Shown: positions 1-6,520, counted from the first letter of the stretch. The stretch: DNA of 6,943 nucleotides from Thermomicrobiales bacterium (GCA_025937615.1 JAICRA010000080.1:1-6943); one strand, 5' to 3'. Numbers and translations are program-made. Notes: generated by a model not told the origin, from the sequence alone.

Positions 1-3
1 GGT

Positions 4-579
4 ATGCAGCAGGTCGGCAAGTGGAACCGAGCTCAGCGCAATGATGTGATCCTCGATGCACTGCTCAAAGATCTGGGTGAGCGCTACTCGCTGATCCACT
101 ATTTACAGGCCGGCAAGCGGACGATCGAGCACGCTCTCGTCCATCCCGGTGGAGTTCTGGCCATCACCGCTCGCGAGCTCCCTGGCGGCGTTGCCTATCG
201 CGACGGTCGGTGGCGAAAGGTGGGACAAGGCCTTAGCAGATTTTTCGGTATGGGTGGCGCATTTCTGGGCAATCCAACAGCCGACAGCGCGGCCGACGTT
301 CAAGCCCTCCAAGAGCTGCTCGGCAACGAGAAGATGACCGTTGACGTCGACGGAGTGGTGGCCTTCCTCAATCCCAAAGTGAGGCTCGACGTCGCGGAAC
401 CGGACTTTCCGGTGACAAATGCCGAGGGGCTCAAGCCGTACATTGCGTCTCTTTCAGGCGATGGCGGATTCCAAACCGCCGACCGGCAGCGAGTCGTTGA
501 GCTCCTCACTCGAGATGGAGCCTTTGAAGTTCCGCAACCAACGCCAACGCGGCGCCCCGTGAAACGGAAAGCGGCCTGA
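4..579 (+). CDS. NERD-like domain protein, probably non-catalytic; function unknown
   Basis: A 191-residue protein that resembles the NERD (nuclease-related) fold, though I recognise it only by pattern. Residues 13-34 form the leading helix. Residues 41-62 match the core strand region (IEHALVHPGGVLAITAREL), where the family usually reads roughly D/E-H-vvv-p-GvfvI-E-x-K. Residues 90-107 (NPTADSAADVQALQELL) match the family's NP...Q...L segment. Residues 114-147 fit the closing strands, ending in a LKPYI helix. In the catalytic E-x-K position I read T55-A-R57, so nuclease activity is doubtful. The tail (about 178-191) is basic and proline-rich (PTPTRRPVKRKAA), suggesting nucleic-acid contact or disorder. 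No signal peptide or membrane segment is visible. The reading frame is open to the window edge, so the true start may lie upstream of the ATG at 4. The stop is one base from the holB start (TGACATG), implying co-transcription and perhaps translational coupling. The gene is secure; the family call is moderate. Confidence 0.68.
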   Translation: MQQVGKWNRAQRNDVILDALLKDLGERYSLIHYLQAGKRTIEHALVHPGGVLAITARELPGGVAYRDGRWRKVGQGLSRFFGMGGAFLGNPTADSAADVQALQELLGNEKMTVDVDGVVAFLNPKVRLDVAEPDFPVTNAEGLKPYIASLSGDGGFQTADRQRVVELLTRDGAFEVPQPTPTRRPVKRKAA

Positions 580-580
580 C

Positions 581-1672
581 ATGGGCGCTGCCAAGGGCGT
601 CCGTCGGAATGCCTCAAACAAGGCCGTGGTGGTAAGCAATGGGGGGTGGCCGGACTGGGTCGACGGGGGCGCAGTCAAACGTCTGCAAGAGGCGATCCAG
701 GGCGAATGCATCGGCCACGCGTACCTGCTATCGGGTCCCGCGGGTGTTGGCAAGTCGGCGACTGCCCGGGCGTTTGCGCAAACACTTTGCTGTACGGATG
801 CAGAACGCCCGGACCGAGCAGTCCCCTGCGGGGTGTGCAGATCGTGTCGCAATGTCCAGCGCGGAGCACACCCTGATGTCGAGACGTTCAGTCTCGAGAC
901 CCAGGCAGTGCTATCCGATAAGCCAGGCCGCCCATCGACCCTTACCATCGACACCGTAAGACGGCTTCGATCGGCTGGATCGCTTTTTCCGCTGGAAGCA
1001 GACCGACGCATCTTGATCGTCGACGATGCGGAGACGCTGCTGGAACCGGCACAGCAAGCCTTGCTCAAAACGCTGGAGGAACCTCCCCCAGGGGTAACGC
1101 TCATGTTGCTCGCCGACGAGCCGGAGGTTCTTCTCGCGACAGTTCGATCGAGATGCCAGGAATTCACGCTCCGTCCGATCCCGCAGGCAGCTGTGAGAGA
1201 AACGTTGCTGCGCCGTGGTGTCGCCGACGCGCTGGCGGCGGAAATCGCAACGCTCAGTAGAGGCTGCGCTGCTTGGGCGTTGTGCGCGGTCGCAGACTAT
1301 AAGCTTCTGGACGCTCGGCGGGAAGAACGAGCCTCAGCGGCCCGGTGGATCACATCGCCGCGTTATGAGCAGTTGGTTACCGCGTTTACCCTCGGCGACC
1401 AGTTCAGCAAGCGCCGCCCGGAAGTCATCGGAGTTATCCAGGCCGCGATCCAGCTCCTTCGGGACGAAATGATCGCCGCCGCGCAGGAGGGCGGTCGGAT
1501 TGGCGAGAATCGGCCAGAACCGTCGAGTGCGGTGCGGTCGCCGTTGTCGTTCAGTCGCGCAATCACCTCGGCCCTGCAGTGTCTTGCGGATTTAGAGGCG
1601 AACGTTCGGCCGCGATTGGCCCTCGAAGCAATGGTGGTGGCATGGCCGAATTTGGAGCTGCGGAACCAGTAA
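581..1672 (+). CDS. holB: DNA polymerase III subunit delta' (clamp loader)
   Basis: Subunit of the cytoplasmic clamp-loader complex that places the beta clamp on primed DNA. The 363-residue length is typical. Motifs in order: GHAYLLSGPAGVGKS with an intact Walker A at 52-59; a zinc module with cysteines at 70/71, 83, 86 and 89 (CGVCRSC), followed by HPDV; a Walker B-like strand RILIVDDAE at 143-151; LLKTLEEPP at 161-169; and the SRC motif at 190-192 within VRSRCQEF, typical of clamp-loader subunits. The intact Walker A contrasts with E. coli HolB, where the P-loop is degenerate. It therefore also resembles DnaX, but the length, the lack of DnaX domains III-V and the RicT-type neighbour favour delta'. 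The C-terminal half (about 200-363) is poorly conserved, as usual. Recognisable homology begins near residue 22, so GTG codons at 626, 629 or 632 are alternative starts; the ATG at 581 is preferred because it abuts the upstream stop. Confidence 0.94.
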   Translation: MGAAKGVRRNASNKAVVVSNGGWPDWVDGGAVKRLQEAIQGECIGHAYLLSGPAGVGKSATARAFAQTLCCTDAERPDRAVPCGVCRSCRNVQRGAHPDVETFSLETQAVLSDKPGRPSTLTIDTVRRLRSAGSLFPLEADRRILIVDDAETLLEPAQQALLKTLEEPPPGVTLMLLADEPEVLLATVRSRCQEFTLRPIPQAAVRETLLRRGVADALAAEIATLSRGCAAWALCAVADYKLLDARREERASAARWITSPRYEQLVTAFTLGDQFSKRRPEVIGVIQAAIQLLRDEMIAAAQEGGRIGENRPEPSSAVRSPLSFSRAITSALQCLADLEANVRPRLALEAMVVAWPNLELRNQ

Positions 1673-2808
1673 CCGGACCGTGGACGCCGCAGGCGTCTGT
1701 CGAGGAGGCACGAGCGCGGGCGCGGGAGCGCTTCAAGAGCCGGCTCGAATCGGGAGAGCAAATAGGTCAGTGCGGCTGCGCTGAGGGCGACGCGATCCTA
1801 GGTCTCGACGACGCTTCGCCCCCTGAGTGTGTCGTCGGCGTCCGGTTCCGTGATTCTGGTCGCATCTATTACTTCCAACCCGACCAAGGGGAACTGCTTG
1901 TCGGCGACTGGGTCGTGGTGCCGACCGGACGCGGGGAAGAGGCGGCTCGGGTCGTGCTGGCACCGCACCAGGTTCGTAGGGCACAGCTGCAGGGTGAGCT
2001 GATCCCGGTCTCGAGGCGATTGAGCGATGACGAAGTGCGCCGCATGGAGGCACAACGGCGAAAAGGGCCGGACGCCATCAAGGCGTTCCGTAAGATCGCC
2101 CAGGAGCGCCGGTTGAGCGTCAAACCAATTGCCGCCGACTACGGATTTGACGGATCGACGCTGACCCTCCACTTTTCGGTTCACGACCGCGAGCGAGCAC
2201 CAGACCCGGATGTCCTGCGCGACCTTGCCCGCGAGGCCGGACGCTCCCTTGGCTGCCGCGTCGAGCTGCGACAGGCTGGTCCTCGCGACGAGGCTCGGCT
2301 CCTGGGCGGACTCGGGCGGTGCGGAAGAACCCTTTGTTGCTCGTCCTGGCTGCCGGTATTCCCTGAGATTTCGATGAGTATGGCGAAAAATCAAGATCTT
2401 CCATTGAACCCGGGGAAGGTGTCGGGAGTGTGCGGGCGGCTGCTCTGCTGCCTGTCGTATGAAAACGATCAATACCGGCAAATGAAAGCTGTAATGCCGA
2501 AGCTCGGGCAGACGATCGAAACACCTGGTGGCATGGGCCGAGTCATCTCGATGCAGCTGCTGAAGGAACTGGTAACAGTTCGCCTGGACGAACAAGAAGT
2601 CGAAGTAACGTTCCGTTGCGATGAGCTGGGACTAACAGGGGCGGCGCATCAAGCGAATGAAATCCGGGAGGCTGAGAGGCCAATCTCCGTTCCGGCTGAC
2701 GGAGAGAGCGTTTACGCCCCGCCGACCACGGCCAATGGAGAGCTCGTGCCGGCCGCGAGTCGGCGCCGGCGCCGACGGCGCGGACGCGGCGCAAATCCAG
2801 CGCGCTAG
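1642..2808 (+). CDS. ricT: PSP1-domain protein, RicT (YaaT) family
   Basis: A 388-residue homologue of the RicT/YaaT family. In Bacillus, RicT forms an iron-sulfur-containing complex with RicA and RicF that affects RNase Y-dependent mRNA maturation and developmental phosphorelay. The PSP1 domain begins near residue 62 (ECVVGVRFRDSGRIYYF) and continues through VGDWVVVPTGRG at 87-98. Two cysteine signatures follow: GRCGRTLCC (C227, C232, C233) and GVCGRLLCC (C264, C269, C270), the expected family pattern and likely cluster ligands. An extra C44-x-C46 lies in the N-terminal arm. The C-terminus ends in a run of seven arginines and then GRGANPAR, suggesting RNA or DNA binding; this tail is longer and more basic than in Bacillus as I recall it. 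The frame stays open upstream to an ATG at 1579, but the ATG at 1642 is preferred: it has GGTGG just upstream and creates only a 31-base overlap with holB. The holB-ricT order is itself a conserved pairing. RicA and RicF genes are not in the window. Confidence 0.92.
   Translation: MAEFGAAEPVTGPWTPQASVEEARARARERFKSRLESGEQIGQCGCAEGDAILGLDDASPPECVVGVRFRDSGRIYYFQPDQGELLVGDWVVVPTGRGEEAARVVLAPHQVRRAQLQGELIPVSRRLSDDEVRRMEAQRRKGPDAIKAFRKIAQERRLSVKPIAADYGFDGSTLTLHFSVHDRERAPDPDVLRDLAREAGRSLGCRVELRQAGPRDEARLLGGLGRCGRTLCCSSWLPVFPEISMSMAKNQDLPLNPGKVSGVCGRLLCCLSYENDQYRQMKAVMPKLGQTIETPGGMGRVISMQLLKELVTVRLDEQEVEVTFRCDELGLTGAAHQANEIREAERPISVPADGESVYAPPTTANGELVPAASRRRRRRRGRGANPAR
2759..2776 (+). repeat. 18-base perfect palindrome in the arginine-codon run
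   Basis: GTCGGCGCCGGCGCCGAC reads the same on both strands. As RNA it can fold into a seven-pair GC stem with a CCGG loop. It lies about 30 bases before the stop of the RicT-family gene and encodes part of its poly-arginine tail. Alternating CGG and CGC arginine codons readily generate such palindromes, so it may be incidental. Confidence 0.6.
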
Positions 2809-2833
2809 GCTTCGAAGCAGGAGCACCGAAAGT

Positions 2834-3139
2834 GTGGGTAAATTGGCTCGCTATTTAGTCGTCCACGATCCGAGCAAACGCGATGTCGAATCGGTGCTAC
2901 CGCCGACTCGGCTCAAAGAGTTAGCCAGGGCCTCGGCAAGCAATACCAGGTCTCCACGCTGGCTCAAGGCCTGGTCTCCGGATCTCCACGACGATCGCAT
3001 CTTCACGCTCTGGGATGCGAAAAGCGCGGATGAGGTGCGTGCGGCGCTCGCGGAGTTTGGATTTCTGGACGACATGGACTCTACCCCACTCCGGGTTCGC
3101 GAATGGGGGCCGGAAGAGGTCCTCGCGGCGCCGGACTAG
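2834..3139 (+). CDS. Small protein of unknown function, possible ferredoxin-like fold
   Basis: About 101 residues starting from GTG at 2834, which has AGGAG at 2819-2823 ten bases upstream. A TTG at 2843 giving (M)ARYLVVHDP is an equally reasonable start. The frame is open further upstream, but that region overlaps the RicT-family gene and reads as shadow sequence, so I exclude it. The layout is strand (RYLVVHD), helix (LPPTRLKELARASAS), WLKAWSPDL, strand (DRIFTLWDAKS), helix (ADEVRAALAEFGF), then a closing strand and EWGPEEVLAA. This pattern, especially W-x-x-x-W then a strand ending in W-D/E-A followed by an A-D-E-V-R-A-A-L helix, resembles small DUF4242-like alpha/beta proteins described as nickel-binding or dimeric ferredoxin-like. 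That is pattern similarity only, and I assign no function. It lies 25 bases after the RicT gene and probably ends that transcription unit. Confidence 0.72.
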   Translation: MGKLARYLVVHDPSKRDVESVLPPTRLKELARASASNTRSPRWLKAWSPDLHDDRIFTLWDAKSADEVRAALAEFGFLDDMDSTPLRVREWGPEEVLAAPD

Positions 3140-3179
3140 CGTAGCCGTCGCCGCCGCTCGAGGCACCCTCGAGCCTCGG

Positions 3180-3188
3180 TGCTAGAAT
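3180..3188 (+). promoter_or_regulatory. Extended -10 promoter element upstream of the molybdoenzyme gene
   Basis: TGCTAGAAT fits an extended -10 element (TGn plus TAGAAT, five of six consensus bases). No good -35 hexamer lies 16-18 bases upstream, which an extended -10 can tolerate. Transcription would begin near 3194-3196 and leave a leader of about 55 bases before the ATG at 3250. This is a sequence match without experimental support. It sits in the only sizeable intergenic gap of the window, exactly where the gene content changes from replication/housekeeping to metabolism. Confidence 0.5.
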
Positions 3189-3197
3189 CAGAACGGG

Positions 3198-3212
3198 CGG
3201 CGCGACGCGCCG
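3198..3212 (+). other. GC-rich hairpin in the intergenic region (leader or weak terminator)
   Basis: The arms CGGCGC and GCGCCG pair perfectly around a GAC loop, and up to three more pairs (two of them G-U) can form outside. The right arm is followed by TTCTACTTT, which is moderately T-rich but not a clean U-tract. It could end transcription from the upstream genes. If the -10 at 3183 is real, the hairpin lies almost at the 5' end of the new transcript, where it could stabilise the mRNA. The sequence does not distinguish these. Confidence 0.4.
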
Positions 3213-3249
3213 TTCTACTTTCGACGTCGTTCAATCGGGAACGGAACTA

Positions 3250-5547
3250 ATGCCTCAGACTCATGCCGTCGGCCAGCGCGTACGGCGGATCGACAGCCCA
3301 CCAAAGTTGACCGGGCAAGAGCGATTCACCGGAGACCTGCGCGTCCCTGGCATGCTCGTCGCTCGCCCGGTGCCGAGTCCGTATGCCCATGCCCGAATCC
3401 GCGGCATCGACGCTTCACGTGCCCTGCAGATTCCAGGCGTGGTTCGCGTCCTGTCTGCGGATGACCTGCCGATTGCCCGCGATAGCGCGGGGGCCCCGGT
3501 CAAGGCGCCGATCGCGTCTGGCGAAGCAGTCTATGCTGGGCAATTTGTGGCTCTCGTCCTGGCCGAATCAGATGCTGCCGCACAGGATGGAGTGGCCGCT
3601 GTCGAAGTCGACTACGGGCCGCTGCCGGTTATCACGACGCTCGACGAGGCCCTTGACCCCTCCTCGCCGCACATCCGGGAGACCCGGCAGCAGGCGAACG
3701 ACGAAGAAGCCGCGATGCACAACGCTGATGCGGCTACCCAGGCCGAAGAGAACGATGAGCTCGACGCTGCTGCCAATGTCTCGAGCTCGGTCCATTTTAC
3801 GAGAGGGGATGTCGCAGCCGGATTCGCGGCGGCCGACGCCGTCGTCGAGTTCACCATCGAATCGTTGACCGTGCACCAGGGCTACCTGGAGCCACAGGTC
3901 TGCCTGGTGGATATCGAGCCGCTGGGGGACCTCACGGTCTATACGAGCACCCAGGCCGCGTTTTACTGCCGGACTCGGGTCGCTGAGACGGTCAATGTGC
4001 CGACGCAACGCGTCAACGTGGTGCCCATGCCGGTCGGTGGCGGGTTCGGTGGAAAGTTCGTCTTGATCGAACCTTTGGTTGCCGCGGCGGCGCTCGCCGT
4101 TGGCCGCCCGGTCTTGCTGCACTATTCCCGCATGGACGACTTCTTGGCCGGCAATCCCGCGCCTGACTGCCGGATATCGGTCAAGCTCGGAGCCACGCGA
4201 GCCGGAGATATCACGGCGCTCGAAGCCCGTCTGGTCTTCGACACCGGATCGAGCGGCGGATCTCCCCTTCAGATTGCGGCGATTCTGCTCGGTGGCTACT
4301 ACCGGTTCCCGAACCTGGAAATTCGGGGGCATGAAGTCCTGACCAACAAACCTGGGGCCGGGGCGTACCGGGCGCCGGGGGCGCAGCAGGCGACGTTCGC
4401 CATAGAGTCCGCGGTCGACGAGTTAGCTCGAAAGCTCGATCTTGACCCGCTGGAGTTCCGATTGCAGAACTGCGCGGTGGAAGGTGACGAGCGGCCAAAC
4501 GGCGGCGCCTGGCCGCGCATCGGGTTGAAAGAATGCCTGCAGGCACTGCAGGCGCACCCCGCCTGGCAAAATCGGGATTCCGCGCGCGCGCATGGACGAG
4601 GGGTTGGCATCGCGGTCGGTGGCTGGCCAGGTGGGATCGAGCCGGCCACAGCCGTTTGTCGACTCGACGCGAACGGTAAGTTGACCGTCGTACTGGGGTC
4701 GGTCGATCTGACTGGCACGAACACCACGTTTGCACAGATTGCAGCAGAGACGTTCGGCATGAGCGCAGAGGAGATCGAGGTCAACACGGCCGCGACCGAC
4801 TCCGCTCCTTTTGCCGGGGGCACCGGTGGCTCCAAGATCACCTATACGGTGGGTATGGCCGTGCAGCGTGCAGCAGAAGACGCGAGGCGGCAGATCTTGG
4901 CGGTCGCGTCAGAAGCACTCGAGGCCTCGGTCGAAGACCTCGAGATCGCGGACGGCATGGTTCAGGTTCGCGGCGTTCCCGGGTCTGGTATCTCGCTCAA
5001 GGACATTGCCAATCGCACGATGGGTTTTGCCGCTCGCAATGAACCCGTGTACGGGACCGGGTCGACCGCGATCCGCGAGAGCGCACCCGGCTTTGCCGCA
5101 CATCTGGTCGAAGTCGAGATCGATGAAGTCACTGGTGAGTCGCGGCCGGTTCGGTACGTTGCGGTTCAGGACGTCGGGTTCGCCATCAACCCAGCTGAGG
5201 TGGAAGCTCAAATCCACGGCGGGGTAGCGCAAGGTCTCGGCTGGGCTCTCTACGAGGGGATGGTCTACGACGCCGATGGCCAGCTCCTGACCGCAACACT
5301 AATGGACTACGCGCTGCCGCGGGCGGAGATGGTTCCCCCAATCGAAACCGTTCTGGTTGAAGTTCCAGCGGAGCATGGCGCCTACGGCGCCAAAGGGATC
5401 GGTGAGCCGCCAGCGATCCCGGGCCCGGCAACAGTAGCAAATGCGATCCGTGATCTGACCGGGCACCGCATTCTGAGCATTCCAATCAGACCTGAGATCC
5501 TGGCCACAGCGCTTTGGGAGCAGGCATCGATGTCCGCAGCCGATTGA
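3250..5547 (+). CDS. Molybdopterin-binding large subunit, xanthine dehydrogenase/aldehyde oxidase family
   Basis: A 765-residue cytoplasmic Mo-hydroxylase large subunit, full length for the CoxL/XdhA type and with no Tat signal. Residues 6-135 form the a/b hammerhead domain (GQRVRRIDSPPKLTGQERFTGD... then IPGVVRVLSADDLP). Molybdenum-cofactor motifs follow: T234-Q235 (TSTQAAFY), GGGFGGKF at 263-270, GAYRAPGAQ at 371-379, AGGTGGSK at 522-529, and GAKGIGEPP at 713-721 with E719 as the expected catalytic glutamate. The CODH signature AYRCSFR is absent (alanine 375 at the cysteine position), so this is not carbon-monoxide dehydrogenase. F270 replaces the glutamate that contacts purine in xanthine dehydrogenases, which points to a different aldehyde or N-heterocycle substrate. 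Residues 144-175 form an acidic, alanine-rich insert. The enzyme normally needs a [2Fe-2S] and an FAD subunit; neither is encoded here. The start has GGGA/GGA upstream and fits the family N-terminus. The substrate is unknown. Confidence 0.93.
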   Translation: MPQTHAVGQRVRRIDSPPKLTGQERFTGDLRVPGMLVARPVPSPYAHARIRGIDASRALQIPGVVRVLSADDLPIARDSAGAPVKAPIASGEAVYAGQFVALVLAESDAAAQDGVAAVEVDYGPLPVITTLDEALDPSSPHIRETRQQANDEEAAMHNADAATQAEENDELDAAANVSSSVHFTRGDVAAGFAAADAVVEFTIESLTVHQGYLEPQVCLVDIEPLGDLTVYTSTQAAFYCRTRVAETVNVPTQRVNVVPMPVGGGFGGKFVLIEPLVAAAALAVGRPVLLHYSRMDDFLAGNPAPDCRISVKLGATRAGDITALEARLVFDTGSSGGSPLQIAAILLGGYYRFPNLEIRGHEVLTNKPGAGAYRAPGAQQATFAIESAVDELARKLDLDPLEFRLQNCAVEGDERPNGGAWPRIGLKECLQALQAHPAWQNRDSARAHGRGVGIAVGGWPGGIEPATAVCRLDANGKLTVVLGSVDLTGTNTTFAQIAAETFGMSAEEIEVNTAATDSAPFAGGTGGSKITYTVGMAVQRAAEDARRQILAVASEALEASVEDLEIADGMVQVRGVPGSGISLKDIANRTMGFAARNEPVYGTGSTAIRESAPGFAAHLVEVEIDEVTGESRPVRYVAVQDVGFAINPAEVEAQIHGGVAQGLGWALYEGMVYDADGQLLTATLMDYALPRAEMVPPIETVLVEVPAEHGAYGAKGIGEPPAIPGPATVANAIRDLTGHRILSIPIRPEILATALWEQASMSAAD

Positions 5548-5570
5548 TGACGAGGCGCATTTCTTCATCA
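5545..5570 (+). other. Possible weak hairpin spanning the molybdoenzyme stop and the hydrolase start
   Basis: TGATGA (including the stop codon of the upstream gene) can pair with TCATCA, whose last base is the A of the proposed ATG at 5570. The 14-base loop holds GAGG, a possible ribosome-binding site. The six-pair AT-rich stem is weak. It would matter only if translation really begins at 5570. Confidence 0.25.
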
Positions 5571-6520
5571 TGAGCGTATCGATACTGTCAGCGGCATATG
5601 GTGGGGAACTTTGGTCGCCCCGCGTCGCGTCGATGACCGAAGATATGACGTCGACCTGGGGCGACTGGGGTGTCTCTTCGGAGATCGGTAAGTTGCACGC
5701 AGTTTTGCTGCGGCGGGCTGGTTCCGAGCTCGACGCAGTGACCGATTTCAATGCGATGCAGATGCGATCCGATGTTTCTCCGGATCGAGTTCGGGAGCAA
5801 CACGACGCACTCGCCGACGCGTACCGGGCAGCCGGGGTCGTCGTCCACTATGTGGAGCGAGGTCGCATCGACAAACCGAACGCAATTTTTGTTCGCGACC
5901 TGATGCTCATGACGCCGGAGGGGGCGATTGTGACGAGGCCGGCCTCGACCGTCCGTGCCGGTGAGGAGCGTCTGGTCGCTGAAGCTCTGGCTCAGCTCGG
6001 GGTCCCCATCCTCATGTCGGTGCATGGATCCGGCACCTTCGAAGGGGCCGACGTCATCTGGGTCGACGATGATCTTTGCTTTCTCGCCGAGGGACTGCGC
6101 ACCAACGAAGAAGGGGCCGGCCAGGTCGAGCGTATGCTGCGGGAGATCGGTGTGGCGGAGGTCGTACGGGTTGGACTCCCGCACGGTGCGATGCATCTCG
6201 ACGGGTTGCTCGCCATTATCGATCGCGACCTCGCTGTGGTCTGGCCCCGGCGGACTCCGTTTAAGGCGGTCAGCACATTGCGCAAGCGCGGATTCCGATT
6301 CATCGAAGTCGACGATGAACGAGAAGCCCAAGAGTGCCTGCCGATGAACTTCGTGGCGCTCGCGCCCGGGGAGATTCTCATGCCGGCTGGTGGCTCGAGA
6401 ATGCGCGAAAAGTATGAAGCCGCCGGAGTGCGATGCCACGTCGTCGACATCGGGGAGTGCATCAAAGCAGGTGGTGGTGTTCACTGCATGACAGGATTTT
6501 TGAAGAGAGATAGCGTTTAG
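5570..6520 (+). CDS. Arginine deiminase/DDAH superfamily hydrolase (guanidine-modifying enzyme)
   Basis: A 316-residue protein of the pentein (guanidino-modifying) fold. These enzymes attack a guanidine or amidine carbon through a covalent cysteine adduct. Visible motifs: WGVSSEIGKLHAVLLRR at 33-49 (typical N-terminal strand); KPNAIFVRD at 102-110; FEGAD at 157-161, matching the guanidine-binding FEGGD aspartate of arginine deiminases; MHLDG at 208-212, supplying the catalytic histidine H209 and D211; MNFVALAPGEILMP in the C-terminal third; and GGGVHCMTGFLKRD with nucleophile C306. The catalytic set is complete. The length lies between DDAH (about 255-285) and arginine deiminase (about 400), and the helical insert of arginine deiminase seems absent, so a DDAH-like or other amidinohydrolase role is likelier; the substrate cannot be read. 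Recognisable homology starts near residue 33, so ATG codons at 5633 or 5645 may be the true start. It follows the molybdoenzyme gene by 22 bases and is probably co-transcribed with it. Confidence 0.86.
   Translation: MSVSILSAAYGGELWSPRVASMTEDMTSTWGDWGVSSEIGKLHAVLLRRAGSELDAVTDFNAMQMRSDVSPDRVREQHDALADAYRAAGVVVHYVERGRIDKPNAIFVRDLMLMTPEGAIVTRPASTVRAGEERLVAEALAQLGVPILMSVHGSGTFEGADVIWVDDDLCFLAEGLRTNEEGAGQVERMLREIGVAEVVRVGLPHGAMHLDGLLAIIDRDLAVVWPRRTPFKAVSTLRKRGFRFIEVDDEREAQECLPMNFVALAPGEILMPAGGSRMREKYEAAGVRCHVVDIGECIKAGGGVHCMTGFLKRDSV

Noticed and set aside
454..1167. 237-residue serine/arginine-rich open frame on the - strand over holB
   Set aside because: Covers the Walker A and zinc motifs of holB on the other strand; low-complexity composition typical of shadow frames.
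581..1672. dnaX (gamma/tau) rather than holB, because of the intact Walker A and zinc cysteines
   Set aside because: Only 363 residues, no domains III-V, a poorly conserved C-terminal half, and the following RicT-type gene matches the holB neighbourhood.
1798..2595. 265-residue open frame on the - strand opposite the RicT-family gene
   Set aside because: Antisense to a conserved gene with clear cysteine motifs; its translation looks like a compositional artefact.
2657..2833. Upstream extension of the small unknown gene in the same frame
   Set aside because: It overlaps the RicT-family coding end, is compositionally shadow-like (RPRP, RSRS), and a GTG with AGGAG upstream at 2834 gives a better start.
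3568..4332. 254-residue open frame on the - strand inside the molybdoenzyme gene
   Set aside because: Opposite the conserved cofactor-binding coding region, with no domain pattern of its own.
3250..5547. Aerobic carbon-monoxide dehydrogenase large subunit (coxL)
   Set aside because: The active-site loop reads AYRAPGA instead of the cysteine-containing AYRCSFR of form I or the AYRGAGR of form II, and coxM/coxS are not adjacent.
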